DNA of 64,000 nt, taken from Schizophyllum amplum. Taxonomy: Eukaryota; Basidiomycota; Agaricomycetes; Agaricales; Schizophyllaceae. The notes below the pieces were generated by a model. It had not been told where the DNA came from, ran no database searches, and saw nothing but the letters and a program-made list of their open reading frames with translations. This document shows, piece by piece, positions 44,818-58,267 of the stretch; within the stretch, counting starts at the first letter, position 1, and the number at the start of each line of letters is the position of its first letter. The DNA lies in contig VDMD01000047.1 in assembly GCA_007026445.1 (NCBI GenBank), forward strand, positions 154,765 through 218,764, given 5' to 3'. Both the position numbers and the translations under genes were made by a program.

Positions 44818-46459
44818 ATGTTGTCTCTACGCGTGCGGTTTGCGACGCGCGCGTTGCCTCGACTACTCGCTAGGACAAATTGACCCTCAGCTCGTCGTCG
44901 ACCCGCCGTCCCCACCACCACCACCGCCTCCCGCGGCGCCGGACGCGACGTCCGCACCCCCACAAGCGCCAGCGTCCAGCGCTTCGGCTACGCGTCTGGC
45001 GCCCCTCGGCAATGGCAGAGACCCATACGCGAGGGTCATGCCTGTCTATGACCTGGCTCTAAAGCTTATCGAAGAGGACAGCGAAGCCCTCAAGAAGGAG
45101 GTCTCCGTCGCACGCGCGGAGTTCAGGCTTTGGAGCTGAAGTTCGTCAACTGGAGGGCCAAGGCTCCGAATGCTCCAGACGAAAGAGCAGGAACTTGAGG
45201 GAACGGCAACATCTGGAAATCCTGGAGATTCAGAGTGAAGTCAATCTGCCCCAGCGTCCCGCTTTGCTGTCGAGTCAGGACATGTACGTGTACCCCTGGC
45301 ATGAATTGTCGGCGGCTACTTCAAATGTTTGCAGCTGATCTCACGCGGCCAAGTCACCGCAAGATGTCGAGACGAAGTGGAGGAACGAGGGTGACCTTGA
45401 CCTTCTGTGCGTCTTCCCTCACCACGTAACCCGCTCACATTTAACTCTCAGATGGAGCGCGTAAGCCAGATGAACATTTACCTGATTCATCCCTACCTTC
45501 CATCCGTCCTTCAACCTGCGTTTTCGTTCGTCACGCCAGAAACGCCGTCGTCGAACGTACGCATCTGAGTTCAAGCTGCGAAGGCGAAGGTCGGAGCCGC
45601 CCGAAGAGCTCGAAATCAAAGCCCTCGTCGAGGCCGGCGTGTATCTGTCGCCAGCGCATGGGTTCACCCATATCTGTTCTTTGCTACTTCGCTTATGTCG
45701 CTCGCCTAGACGATAGGACCCGCCGACGATGTTCACGGAGTTTTCCACACGGACACTAGGCTTACACACTGTCATGATCGACCCCTGAGTGCCTTTTAAT
45801 TTGTGAATGCTTGCCCCTAACCTCATAACAGACGTACCGGATCGGCAACCAAACTTACCAGAACTACCTTCACTGGGATGTGGTATGTCTGCTTGCTCTA
45901 GAGTTGGCGTCACCTTACTGTGTATATTTTTGTAGCCCGAATATTCCTCTCTCGGCGTCACATAAGGGACCGGTCCTCGTCGGGAGCTTGTTCCCGACCA
46001 CACCAAATATGTGCCGCCAACCCGCAACGCGGCACGCCGTACCACCGGTACATCCTCCTCCTCCTGCCCCAGCCCAGCGCGCGGAGCGCTTCATTCCTGG
46101 CGCTACGGATATCAACGACCTCCCTGCACCGCAGTACACGTACAACCAGGCAGCCGCAACGCCCGCCGGCGTGCCGACTTCGATGGCGCTCGACATCCCT
46201 GTCGTCGCCGACGAAGAGCGTCTCGGCTTCGATGTTCGCCAGTTCGTGCGGCACTGGGCCTCAATCTCGGCAAGGAGGTCGGCGAGAAGGAGGCGGTGGT
46301 GCGTTCATCTGGCGCGAGGTGTGGGATGAGAGTGTGGCGGGTATCTACAAGCGCTTCCTGGGCGCACAGCAGGAGCCGGTGTACGGGCGCCCGCGCAGGG
46401 TGGATCCATACCAAGAGGCGCGGGAGCAGCTCGCTCAGCAGTCCCGGTATATGAAGTAG
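44818..46459 (+). CDS. mitochondrial ribosomal protein mL38 (PEBP fold), several frameshifts
   Basis: The start MLSLRVRFATRALPRLLART is an Arg-rich mitochondrial presequence. Further pieces, in order but in shifting frames, are: VMPVYDLALKLIEEDSEALK; LELKFVNWRAKAP; ILEIQSEVNLPQ; KWRNEGDLDLL; NPQRGTPYHRYILLLLPQ; ERFIPGATDIND and ERLGFDVRQFV; FIWREVWDESVAGIYKRFLG; and EQLAQQSRYMK before the stop. This is the order of mL38/MRPL35, a phosphatidylethanolamine-binding-protein-like subunit of the mitochondrial large ribosomal subunit. Introns are visible at 45284-45334 and 45408-45450. At least six single-base shifts break the frame, as in the two genes before it. Confidence 0.75.
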
Positions 46460-46724
46460 AAATCGGGATTCGACGCGTTGGTACACCACTAATACAGTCT
46501 CCATTCATGCATCATGCCGAGGACTAGAACTGTGTGGTCCTACGAGTAGGTGTTCGAGGCAACAGGCCAATAAGTAATTCGTACGCTCGTCGATGGGTTC
46601 AAGAAACATTGATAAATACGTGAGTCTGCTAAGGTCGTATGTATGCACTACCAGGTGCAGTAGAGGCGTCCGTCCGTCATGCTAACGGCATACATATACA
46701 TAAGCGCCCCGTGTGCTCAAGCGC

Positions 46725-48071
46725 TCAAGCCTGGGTGATCTTCCCCGTCTCCTTCCCCTCAACGGCCGGTTGAGGCTCGGCACTCTTGCCGACAGTCGTG
46801 AGCAGTTTGCCTACGCCGACGGCGATAGCGCCTGCCGCCTGGATGGCACCGGATGCGAGGAACGCGCCGCCGGCGCCGACGTGAAGAGCTGGGATGGCGG
46901 GGATGGTGCCGACGGTGATGAGGATAGCACCGAGCGTGCTCATCGCCTTGGGTGCTCTCCCTGGAGGAACTCTAGCGCGTTGCAGGCATTGATGAGCCAT
47001 GTTGGCGCGCTGCCGACGGCCGTGACAGCTAATTGTAAGTACACGATCAGCGGACGGATGATCAGCTGGGAAGAAGACTCACTCTCGTCGGCCTCGGCTG
47101 CTACGGGCTGGGTAGCAATGACTGTCTCGGTGTTGAGCTTGCTGGGCTTGGGCGCTCCCGGCGCTGCGTGTCTCGAGGTAGAACCTCAGATTTGGAGTGC
47201 GAAGGTACGGGACGACCCTCGCGATGAGTCTTGCCGCTCTTGCGAGACCCGTCCTCGCTCCCGCGACCAGTATGCGAGCTCGAACGCTTCTTCGAGCCCG
47301 AGTGAGAGTGCGAGTCGCAAGAGCAGTGAGAGCACGTCTCCCCCGAGCGGGTCTGCGAGTTCGCCCGGCGTGACTTACACTCGTCGCGGGATGGGTGAGA
47401 CGGCGCGTCAGTGTGCCGGCGCTTGGGCTTAACGGCTCTAGGTCGGCTCGTCTTTCCAGTTATCGACCTGGAGGTCAGCGCGCGGCGAAGGGTCCATGGC
47501 GCAGACGTGGCAGGCTCTGTGTCAACAGGCGACTCGACCACCGGCGAAAGGGCAGCAGCGTCCATCTGCTCCTTCTGTCCGTTCTTGCGGCTGAACCACC
47601 ATTGCCCAGACGATTTGGCTTCGACCTTGATCGACTCTGTCTCCGAAGCATCGATGTTCCCTGAGACAACGACAGTCAGCGCTGATACTGTCGCTACGGG
47701 GAAGGGTCCACTTACATCCCATATTGCGCATCGCAATCTTGAATTTTTCCCAGGACCAACGGTACGTGCCTCCGTTGACCTTAGCCATAACGGCCTTCAG
47801 CTCGTCCAACCTGCGAAAAATCAATCATGCAGGCCGTGAAGACTAACGACGGCCCTTACCTCGCACGAGCCTTCTCGCCCATGAAGTGTTGTCCAACCTT
47901 GTGCCAGCACTCCTTCGGAACATCACGGGCTTTGCACCCAGCCTTGATAGCTTCCAGCCACTCGTCGACAGGCTTGTCGCGGGTGGGATCGGCCTGTGAA
48001 TCGTGGCCCGTCGTCCATTCAGTGTAGACGGGCTCGAGATCGAACGCTTTGAGCTTGAAAGCGCTGAGCAT
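46725..48071 (-). CDS. basidiomycete protein of unknown function
   Basis: Exons 48071-47857, 47810-47716, 47660 to about 47083, and about 47031-46725. The N-terminal domain (AFDLEPVYTEWTTGHD, DEWLEAIKAGCKARDVPKEC, LDELKAVMAKVNGGTYRW and WEKFKIAMRNMG) is well ordered. I recall similar N-termini in other Agaricomycetes but no function. A basic Ser/Arg-rich middle follows. The C-terminus is hydrophobic: STLGAILITVGTIPAIPALH and GAGGAFLASGAIQAAGAIAV, probably membrane-associated. Two frame jumps (near 47180 and near 46965) interrupt the model; they look like the single-base errors seen in this part of the window. Exon 3 and 4 boundaries are approximate. Confidence 0.6.
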
Positions 48072-48833
48072 TGTCAAAGATGGTCGGCGCCGGCTGAAGC
48101 GGCGGAGACGTTATATGGTAGGGGAGACAGAGGGTAGGTGGCTCGGCTTACTGATTCAACGACACTTATATGCTCCATGCCCGCCTCGTTGAGGACACGC
48201 TGTTGTGGCCTCCGAGGTCCGGGCCGACAATCGGAGGCCAGTCGAAGACCGGACATGTTTGCAACCTTATTATGGAGGTTCCATTTCATTATTGCGCGTC
48301 TTGGGGGACGCATTTTGCGTCAGCTGTTTGATCAGTTTGGGAGCACAATGGGGACGATTGACAGAAGAAAGAGGCTATCTAGATGATCGGATCTTGGCAG
48401 ATCACTGAACTTCAACATGGATCAGCGCCGTTAGTTTTCAACGCCTCCCATTGTCCATAACGCCGATGTTAGCTTCGAAGTTCAGAGCGGCTTGAAGACA
48501 GCCTGAGACCGGCTCGAAGTCTGCAGATGTTGCTTTGATTAGCCGCGCCTGGGTCAATGTGTTGATTAGGCCACCGGCCGCCAGGGCATGGAACTTCGAG
48601 AATGATACTCGATAATACAGTCTCAAGTACGTCCACAACCGCAGACCCTAATCCATAAAATAAGAACATGATGTGCCTTAAAGGTAGAGAAAAGGAGGAG
48701 AGAAGCATACACCAGTGTACTGCCACTAAACAAAACATAACAGAAGCTAGATACGAAAGCATGTTGCAAACATCCGGTACGCACTCGTAGATCGTAAACT
48801 CTGAAAATACTGTATACCCATCGTCCAATTAGA
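48072..48833. other. intergenic region
   Basis: This is the 5' side of the previous gene and the 3' side of the next. I see no coding sequence, RNA gene or clear repeat. Confidence 0.5.
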
Positions 48834-51800
48834 TCATTTCCAGGCCGGCTTCGCCTGCGAAGAAGCTTTGAGCTTCGCGGCTTTCTTCGCTTTGTCCATC
48901 TCTTCAAAACTCTTGATGAGATCCTTCACACTGCCGCCGCTGTCCTTGCGTTCCCTCGGCTTGAGAGTGAATAGCCTGCTATCCCACTGCTGAGGCGAGG
49001 GAACGTGCTGCAGCTCGACCATCCGACGCGGTCTCGCTGCCGGTCGCGGCAGCTTTGTGGGCGGGGGAGCTTCGTGCAGTTCGACCAGAGCCTTTGGCGG
49101 CACCGTGGAGGGTAGTGGCGGCCGTTCAGGCGTCTCAATGGGGCCGCGCGGACCTAGAGGCGGAGGTGGAGGTAGGCATTTGCGGAGGTCCTGATTAGGC
49201 GCAGCCTTGAGGCGACGATTGGGCGTGAAGGACTTCGGCAGATATGAGTAGAGGAAGCCCTTGAGACCCTTGGCAGGTCTCGGCCCTTGTTCGTCGTCGT
49301 GGTCGTCCTCCGGCTCCATAGAAAGCGACCGATTCACCTCGGCTGCATCTTCGTCGTCGTCGTCTTCCTCGTCGACCGATATATTCTTCGCCTCATCCAG
49401 AAGATGCGAGTAACGTGGGTTGAGGAGAGCGGGAGACACAGGCCGGGTCCCGAGCTCGGCGTCATTGTGCTCGCTGGCGATGGACTTCACGGAGGTATGC
49501 CGAAGAAGAGGCGCGCGAATGGGAAGAGGGGTGAAATCAGGAACGGCGGAGGTGTCTCGCACGGGGGTGGAGAAGCGCTGGTAGTCTGAAGGCAGTGGTA
49601 GACGTGCAGAGGCCGATTTGACCAGGGCAGACTTGAGGGAAAGACGACGCATCCGTAGACCCTGCACGGTACCCTCTGGACGGTGTCGGAGGAGCGATGT
49701 TCCCGGCTCTTTGCTTGTTCCTCAGAGCACTCGCGCGTCGAAGCAGCGCGTCTCTGTCGAAGATGTCAATACAGACATAGCTGATGTAGAATAAGATACA
49801 TGCCTGCGCCACTGGTCACCGCCAGCTTGTTCACAAAATCTATCCACCACCCTCTCCAGCTCGACCTCATCCACATGGGCCAAAGGTGGATGGTCGTCTG
49901 AAGGATCCCAGGTATCAGCGCCGCCCAGAGCGACAGAGATGCGCTCCGTTGTGAAGCATGCGTCAAGGAGCTTCCAGTGGTCTTTCGTCCAATCCGCCTC
50001 GCCGTCACCGCCTAATTCCGTCGCGAAGCTCGTCGATCGTCGGCTCCCAGCCACACTGGGCGACTTGCAGCGAGGCGATACCGCAGCCTCCGCCACCGTC
50101 ATGAGTTCACCATATGTCATTGGTGAGCATGGTTCTCCGTCAGCGCCTCGCTGTGCAGGCGTGCTCGTATGCCCCATATCGCCGATTGTCCATGAGTTGT
50201 TCCTCGAAGGAGAAGACCAGAATGAAGGGTCTTTGAAGGGGGAGCGAGACGCCGAACGCGTCTTCTGGACGCCGCTCCCCAACAGGCTTCTCCTGTAGGA
50301 CGCTCTGGAAATGTCGTGCAGAGCCGTGGTCGAAGAGGCGCGCCGACGCTTCTGCTGCGCTTCCCTGATCATGACGTCGTAGTTGTGCTGCACACACGCT
50401 GTCAGTACAATACCCATACTATACGGTGCATGACACTTGCCTGGCGTAGGATGGCAATGCATTTGGCTGCAGCGAGATTATCTTTCGAACTGATCGTAAC
50501 ACAACCAGGTCCTCCTCGCTCTCTTCCTCGTCGCTGCTCCCATCCTCGAAAACTAAGGCCGCATCCTCTGCCCCCGCACCTGGAGCGTCAAGCTTGTCAT
50601 TGTCGGTATACGAGACTTGGGGAGCATTGTCAGGGACCGGCGTTGTCCCGTCATGATATTGTCCTGAATCGGAGGTGGTGCTCGACTGAGTGGATGCGTC
50701 GGCCGGAACCGGACGAGAAGACGCAGCATGACGCTCTTGCCAATGCCCTGCACCTTCTGCAGAAGCACCGGGGGCCCGAGCTACCATGCCTGCTTCGGCG
50801 CCAGTCTGACGGTCGACCACAGGAGATGACTCAGGGAGGGGAGGCAGAGAGGTCGCACGAGAGGGATGCACCGGCGATTGTTGTACTTCTGTCGATGTCG
50901 GACCTGGAGTCCGAGAGCGGGATCGTGCGCGAAGGAAAGAGCGTAGATGTTGGTTCGGAGTGCCTGGAGCCAGCAATGGCACAGCTGAGGCCGTCGGTGT
51001 CTTTGGCATGGAGTCGAGATGTGCCATAGCGCTTCGCACATCCTCCCGCTGCTTGTTGTTAGCAACAGTCGGCGATCCTGGCAACGCCTCCGAGGAAAAC
51101 TCGGGCCCATCTAGTATCGACTCGTCCTGGTCGCCTCCAGCGCCTGTGCTGGCATCGCTCTTGCGTCGCGGATAAGGGAAAGGACTGATGGGGCGGCCCC
51201 AGCGCGCCATTCTGGCCACCGTAGCAGCACTCGGTGGGTCGCGCTTGGTACGAACAGCGAGCGTGCGCCATTGGCCAGTATAATCCGATTCTCCTTCCGA
51301 CACTTCGTCATCCTGGGAAAACGGTCAATGAATGAAATAAGAGCGGAATCAATGATTGCTGACTTTGCCGCCTTCATCATCGCTGGAAGGCCACCCGTCA
51401 TTTGCCTCCAAGTAGGCCGGTGTGATCTCAGACGGGCGAGGAGGACGCGCTGGTGGTAATGGAAGGGACTCCAGTTCGGCAGCATCTGCGTCGTCATCCA
51501 TGGACCTGTCCGCAGAAGACGAGCTGAAGTCATTGACAACGTCCTCAGAAGCATGGGCTAGAAAAGGGAAGACAGGTGCGAAGGAGGAGGATAGATGAGC
51601 TGGCGAAGATGGAGGTGGGGATGAATTGGGTGCGGATGACGGCGGCTGTATGTCCACTTGGATGTCGGATGTTCCTTCTTCGATTTGAGGATCGGGATAT
51701 GCGACGAACTGAGCTGTCTGAACATCCTCATCTCGGAGCGCATCCACATCAATCGGCGCGTCTTGGGCTCCCACGCCCACACTGACGAGCTTCCTTGGCG

Positions 51801-52311
51801 ACGGGAGAACCGGTCCCCTGAGGAGCAAAGGGTCGTCGGTTGGACTAGCAGGAGGCATTGGCGCGTTCAGGTCGATCTCTGGCATCTCCTTCTTGATGGG
51901 TATCTGGATTTTGGGAAGGGCTTTGGACTGACGTGATTGACCGGCACGCCGCTTGCTAGTGGAAGGTGGAGGGGCAGGAGAAACTATGACCTGTCTAGGC
52001 GCAGGGGTGAGGCTGTCTCTTGAAGGTGGTTCGTATGGCGGAATGACGGGTGTCTGACTGCGACGGCGAGACTTGTTGTCCATGGCTGCGGGGAAATAGT
52101 TTGCCTTGGGGTTCTCAGCGTGAGGCGAGAAGAGGATAGGTTTGATAGGAGACTGCGAGCGATGCTGCTTGCGAGATTTGGGATTAGGTGTTGCGGGAGC
52201 TGTTGGTGAGTCGGGTTCTGGAGCATGACCCTCTGGCCGCACGCGCTTGCGCTTGTTGGAAGCGGTTAACGATATAGAACGAGGTGTGCTGTTATGTCGC
52301 TGACGTGACAT
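48834..52311 (-). CDS. large disordered protein of unknown function (about 1,095 residues)
   Basis: Exons 52311-51364, 51312-50437, 50387-49804 and 49713-48834 give about 1,095 residues. It is mostly disordered, rich in Ser, Pro and charged residues, with basic nuclear-localisation-like patches (NKRKRVRPE near the N-terminus). A compact, probably folded part lies in exon 3: HNYDVMIREAQQKRR and DWTKDHWKLLDACFTTERIS, then VDEVELERVVDRFCEQAGGD. C-terminal marks include TSLLRHRPEGTVQGLRMRRL and GLKGFLYSYLPKSF. A nuclear role is only a guess. The last intron junction is uncertain: a GC donor at 49803 with an AAG acceptor fits the phase best. The stop is at 48834. Confidence 0.65.
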
Positions 52312-52758
52312 GGTCAGAGCCCATTGAGCAAAAGAGGTCCTAGCAGACACACCGCTCGCAAGGTCTCCTCGGGCGGAGGACTCATTAACGTCCGCGCCGC
52401 GTCCGTGCTGTCCTCAGGGCCTTCCAGGGAAAGATCTTTGGCCGTCCCCATAAGCGGGGTCTCAGGAGAAAAGAATGTGTCGTCGCAATCGGCTTTCTGC
52501 ACGTTGGTATCTCGCATGATGAAGTGGCATAAGGCAAACTCGAGGCGTCCGAAACCGGCGAACACAAGGCAGCAAACGACCACGTGACCGCAATTTCGCG
52601 CGCGACGCGTGACTCACGCGTCCTGCGAGAATTCAACTATCAGTGGCACGCGTGGGTACTTCGACAACTTGAGCCGATAAACGCACCTGAGTATATGCTC
52701 GGTCTCTGATAGCTTCCTGTAGCTTCAAGCCAAAATTGATAAAGCTAGGTACTAAGAC
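52312..52758. other. intergenic stretch
   Basis: This lies between the start of the large unknown gene and the DcpS stop. Nothing structured is seen. Confidence 0.5.
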
Positions 52759-53997
52759 TCAAGGCATGACAATGTTCTCTGTCATAATACGATAAAGAGC
52801 GTGCTGATCACCGAGTGAATACGTTAGCGTCATGCGCGCATATATGTCGGGCTGTACTTCCAGCAAAGATATCACATCATCGAGAAGATGTGCCTGTCCT
52901 ACTGCCATCCGACCAATGGCCTCTCCTCCGTTCGCATTGACGATGTGAACGTGGAAACGATCTACGGGTAGGTCAACGATTCTTTCTTGTAACTTACATA
53001 ATGAACAACGACGTACAGTACGTTGGCTGATAATGAATGAACATTCGCAGGCCTCCGGCTCCAACGCTAGGCCATTTCTCTTGGACAATACGAACGGCTT
53101 CTCGCTGGATGGCTTTGAGGAGCGGGATGTGAGAGCTTCGTAGGTCCCGCAGACTCTTGATAGTCTCCTGGCGCGTAATCGCGCAGATGTAAAGAGAAGA
53201 AACGGTCTTGAGATCCCACTTCATGTCTGGTAGAAGCACAAAGTCGGGGCAGTCATAGAGGATTTTATCTCGTTCTGCACGCCCTTCGAGGATGTCTGTT
53301 ACCCTGAAGGCATTGCAAGATTGTGAGCCACGGTATAAGGGACATCCTACGGACTGACCATTGAGTTCGACTTGGCGGAATACCAGCGATGTACGGTTGA
53401 ACGACGCGATCATAGGTCTCCGGTGTTTCCGTCACCATCGCATACTTCTGCTGCGTATACTGAAATGTGTGATGAGCCCCATTTTGTAGCCTGGCCAGGC
53501 CAGACTGAAAAGCTACCTTGCGTATATGGTCCTCTGTTGCCGGGAAGATCACACTGATCTTCACGTCGCGGTGTGCGTGTGGGCCTACGCTCTCGTCCAC
53601 AAAAGAGCCAAACATCCAAGTATACTGTTAACAACAATTATCGAGAGGCAGACGGTACCGGTTAGCCTAGACAACTTACGATGTCCGTACTTTCTTCTAC
53701 GAGCAGATTTGCCGTGTCAATCCAACTGCGGCTAGCCGGTTTGGAGGCGGCCATTTCGTCGAAGTCGGAGCTATGGCCGAAGAGTGCAATATTACCTGAC
53801 GAAGCGGAGGCTGGGATGTGCGTTTTGCTGAGAGTGATAATGGCATTGTACCGGCCAGCGCTGCCGTCGGGGCGTGAGGGCATCGTTCCAAGTAGAATGG
53901 CTGTCCGTGATACAGGATCGTCATTGAGTACACGAGTGAACTCGAAGTGGGGCAGGCGCGCAAGAATGTCGCCATGCTTTTGCTCGGATTGAGACAT
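52759..53997 (-). CDS. scavenger mRNA decapping enzyme DcpS
   Basis: Exons 53997-53680, 53624-53517, 53459-53359, 53303-53017 and 52961-52759 give 338 residues. The N-terminal domain has LARLPHFEFTRVLNDDPVSR. The C-terminal HIT domain has YDCPDFVLLPDMKWDLKT and IHYQPTY, then the histidine triad RFHVHIVNANGG, completed across the last intron. DcpS hydrolyses the m7GpppN cap left after 3'-to-5' mRNA decay (yeast Dcs1). The second intron (53516-53460) is 57 bases, divisible by three and stop-free, so its retention would insert 19 residues between the helices. No frameshift was seen. Confidence 0.93.
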
Positions 53998-54391
53998 GTC
54001 GGCGTGGAAGCTTTGGAGGAAAGATTGAGGAAAGAGGCTGAAAAGAGGTTTCCAACTGTCCCAACTTGTCACGAACTGCTGTCACACCCGCCAGTCGCGC
54101 GGCTCCTTGCCTTGCCTCCCTCTCGAGGCTGAGGTGGCATTATCAGGACTACTATGCTGGCCACCGTTAAGCCCATGGTCGGTTGGTTATAGAAGCCTCG
54201 ACATCTGGTGCAATGTTCTCAAATAGCTGCGCATGTACTGCAACTGGGCTTGACATTGAATACATCGCCAAAGCGGGGCTAAAGTAGAGCTCAGGGAAAC
54301 AAACACGAACCGCAGATGCTCAATGGCTACAAACATGTCTTTCATTAGTATTGTGAGTAGAGTGTTTAAAGTACTGCAAGGTCCAGAGGAA
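53998..54391. other. intergenic stretch
   Basis: This holds the DcpS promoter and the 3' flank of the isoleucyl-tRNA synthetase gene. No other feature is seen. Confidence 0.5.
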
Positions 54392-57300
54392 TCAAGACCT
54401 CGCGGAATGTCCTATGACATCTTCGCATCGTCCGCAGAGAGCAGCGTCCGCGGGACGCGCGTATGTCCAGCATCTGGGACACTTCGAAAGCGCCGCAGGC
54501 CGTATTTGCACGATGATAGCCCCATATTCTGGAATTACGCGTTAGCATAGCAGCTGTGAAAAGACGCGGACAGGCGTACCCGGAATATCAACAGTCTCTG
54601 CGTAAGACCAACCGGCGCTAGACGAGGTGGCATAATCTTCGCGCACAATACGCACATCCGATGTGATGAACAACGTCTTTAGAAGATCCTCTGCGACGAC
54701 TCGTGAGTGGCGACGACACCGAGAAAGAACAGACTGCTCACTTTCTCTTTCTAGCACCTTCACTAGCGGTGGCAGTAATGCTGATGCGTCGTCGGGCGAA
54801 AGAAGGACGATCTCGACATCCGCTTCAAGCGAGCTCTTGAGGTCTCTACGTATAATCAGTAATCGTTCGGCCTCGCAAGGATGGGCCTGACTTCCGTGCG
54901 CGGGCCTTCTCTAGAAGGCCCAATACGACAGATCGGACAGGAAGCAGTTCTCTCATGTCGCTCGCCGCTTCCCGGTCACAAAAAGATTCGTCCTGGTCGC
55001 GGGATATAAGTATGGAGAGGGGGGGAAGCAGGGACGAGATATACCAAAGGCTTCCACGATGCTGTAAAGAAGGACTCCCCGCTCCGGGGTCGCAGGTAAT
55101 CATGCACTTCCTCCGCTAGGTGAGGAAGAACGGGAGCGTATACCGACGTCATCGTACTCAGGATCTTGAAGCGGTGTCAGCTTTTGGACAACCGGAGAAG
55201 CTGTGTCTCATACCTGTTCGAGGACCATCGTCACGGCACGTCGTTCCTTACTATCGACCGGATCGGCGTACAGGCAGTCCTTGGTCACGTCGAAGTATAG
55301 CGAGGATAGAGTGACATTGGCGAAGTTAACGAGCGTTTGGATCACTGTAGCATGTTGAATGATTGCGCAAGCAGATGAGCAAAGCTGCTAACCCTTGGGG
55401 AAGTTGTACGTCGCGTACATCTCCAGTGAAGTCTGCTCCAACTTATATAGCTCGTGCAAAACGTAGCGATCCAGCTGACACAAACGTCAAGGCATGATAC
55501 GAGGCATGTACGTGTGCACTCACCAAGCTAAGATCAGCCCTGGACGTCTTGATCGAGGCATTATGGGCAACATTCGCGTTGCCCAGGATGAAGCGTACAG
55601 AATTCCTTATTCTCCGCATGGTTTCTGCTGTCTGGGAGAGTACGACCGGTCCTATGGACATATCATGCCAGTACTCTACAGTCGCTGCCCACAACCGTAG
55701 GGTATCGGCGCCATACGCTGGCTCCGCTTTCTTGTCCTGTGGCGGAATGAGAACACTAACGCATAAAATATAAAATGTGTACCTTGCCCCCAAGAACAAC
55801 GCTCAACGGACTGACGATATTGCCCAACGACTTGCTCATCTTCTTGCCCTGCTGGTCGAGTACCATACCGTGCGTAATCAGTGTCTCGTAGGGGGCAGAA
55901 CAGGTCTTTCCGCTGGTGGCAATTTTCGTGAGCAGCTGTGACTGGAACCAGCCACGGTGCTGGTCGGAGCCTTCGAGGCATACGTCGGCAAGATGATTAC
56001 GATCGGCCTGGCCTTCCAGCCCCGTCAGCATAGACCACGATGTACCGCTGTCGAACCAGACATCCATCGTGTCGGTGCCTTTGCGCCAAGTTGCTGGCTC
56101 ATTTTTGAGGTGAGGTGGGATGAACTCGTCGACGGGTCCGTGCCACCAGTACTCCGTGCCCTTCGTGTCGAGTAGCGAGAGGATATGGTCCAAGGAGTCG
56201 GAGTCAAGCACCGCCTCCTCCACGGTAGAATGCGGTGGTGTCCGATAGAGAGAGGGGATAGGAACGCCCCATACGCGCTGGCGAGAGATGCACCATTCAG
56301 ATCGTAATCGAATAAAGGCCTCTAGCCTATTGCGGGCTATCACAGAAAGGTCAGTCCAGTGACATGAGCGAAGCCAGAAGAAACTCGCATTGCGAGGGCG
56401 TGAATTGGACATCGTCCAGAGCCGACAGCGAATTGCCTTTGATGTCCCCAAGGTCAGCGAACCACTGCGAGGTGGCGCTATACGCAGGTCAGTTGCGGAG
56501 AGCAGGCGACGACGGTCGAGGCTTACGTGACGATGACCGGCTGCTTGGTCTTCCAGTCGTACGGGTATCGATGCTTGATCCACTGGTCCTTGAGCAGTTG
56601 CCCCCGTTCGCGAAGAATGCCTATGACCACTTCAGTGCCGGTCTGCAAGACATCCTTGCCGACCAGTCCTTCATGCGGGGTCTCGTTGCTGAATTTGCCG
56701 TCCGCATCGACATGGCAGATAAGGTCATGGTCGCGCCGCATCGCGTTCCAGACCGCATAATCTTCCGCGCCGTGAGCAGGGGCGCAATGTACAAGGCCGG
56801 TACCGGTGTCAGTAGTCACGTAAGAGGCCGGTATGACTTCCATAGTTTGCATCGGTCCCGGAAAAAGTGGCTTGTATTGGAGACCAACAAGTTCTGTGCC
56901 TTTCGTTGCTGGTCAATAGAGCGCGCCTGCGAGTCTAATGATGACCTACCGGAAATGATCGCAACTTTGTACAATTCGCCAAGCCCCTCAGAGAGTGCAC
57001 GTATGCGCTCTTCCGCAACGATGAAGACCTGGTCACTCTCCGTATGTTTGACGACGGCATAAGCAACGTCAGGGTTAGCCACGATAGCCTGATAGGAAGT
57101 TCAGTCTGACCTGACCACGAAGTTAACAGCGGCGACGCACCATATTGGCTGTTAACGTCCAAGGCGTCGTTGTCCACGCCAAGAGTTTGACGCTCTTGTG
57201 GGCCGATAGAGAATGAAGAGAGGGGATGTCGACGAGTTCGAAGGATATATAGACCGAGTGGGATGAATGCTCCGGGGCGTACTCAAGCTCCGCCTCCGCA

Positions 57301-58267
57301 AGAGCAGAACGTGATGAAGGCGAATAATACACGGGTCGGTATCTCCTGTATATGAGACCTGGAGCGCTATTGAGCCTGGTATACGAAGGAGGGGCCCGAC
57401 TTACCTTTGTCAACCATCTGCTTGAAGATACGCAGCTGACGCATTTCGTAGCTGTGGTCTGTAACAGTTTGTCACCGGTCTCGAGGATGCCAGGTCACTC
57501 ATACCTAGCGTTCTATAGGTATGGTCCTCGTTCATCCAGTCAGCCATGATTCCAAATTGGCGGAACTCGGCCTTCTGCTGTGCGATCTCTCGAAGCGCCG
57601 TTTTACGGCAGGCGCGGCGAATGACTTGCGGGGGAAGGGATTTAGCATCTTTCTTGGAAGTGTGTGAGCGAAGGTGGCGGGGGATGGGTAGGCTTCAAGA
57701 CCTTCATCTCTTGTAGAGTCTTCTGCTCAATAGGAAGCCCGTGACAATCCCATCCTGGTACATAGCTGTGGAGGTTAGCGATCCCAAATACTTGATCGAA
57801 GTAAGTTTACGCACTGTACCCGGCGGCCCTGAGTGACATGGAAGCGACTAATGATATCCTTCAATATCTTGTTGAGCGCATGTCCTATATGTCAATCATG
57901 TCAGCCCCTGCGTGCAAGTGCCGTTGTCTCTGTACCTATATGAAGGTGGCCATTCGCGTATGGTGGGCCATCGTGCAGCACGAAGAGGCGACCGGATGCA
58001 TGTTCCCACTGGCACCAAGTCAGCCAATATAGCTCCCAAGGTGTGTTGTACACATACCTGACTGCGATACAATGCATCACTTGTCCTCTCGCGGAACGGT
58101 GCTTCACTCTTTGCCGGGTCTATCCAAAGCGGGAAGGACGTCTTGGGGAGAAGGAGCGTCTTCGAGTACGCTTTGTTGTCTGAGGGAGCAACCGTAGAGC
58201 TTTGTTTGGCTGTGAGACGGAGGCGACGCCGCAGAACGCCTCTGCAGGACGGGCGAACGAGCAACAT
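54392..58267 (-). CDS. mitochondrial isoleucyl-tRNA synthetase
   Basis: Many exons; the first four are 58267-58058, 58008-57936, 57884-57815 and 57765 onward, and the last ends at the stop 54392. The Arg-rich start [18 protein letters not shown] is a mitochondrial presequence. Class I motifs are present: [15 protein letters not shown] (HIGH box, split by an intron at 57935), [22 protein letters not shown] (editing domain), [27 protein letters not shown] and [10 protein letters not shown] (KMSKS box, near 55835). The tail holds the zinc site CPRCW...CGRC typical of mitochondrial and bacterial IleRS. It charges mitochondrial tRNA-Ile. At about 57650 the phase between EMK and DAKSLPP fits only if one G is missing. 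Confidence 0.9.
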
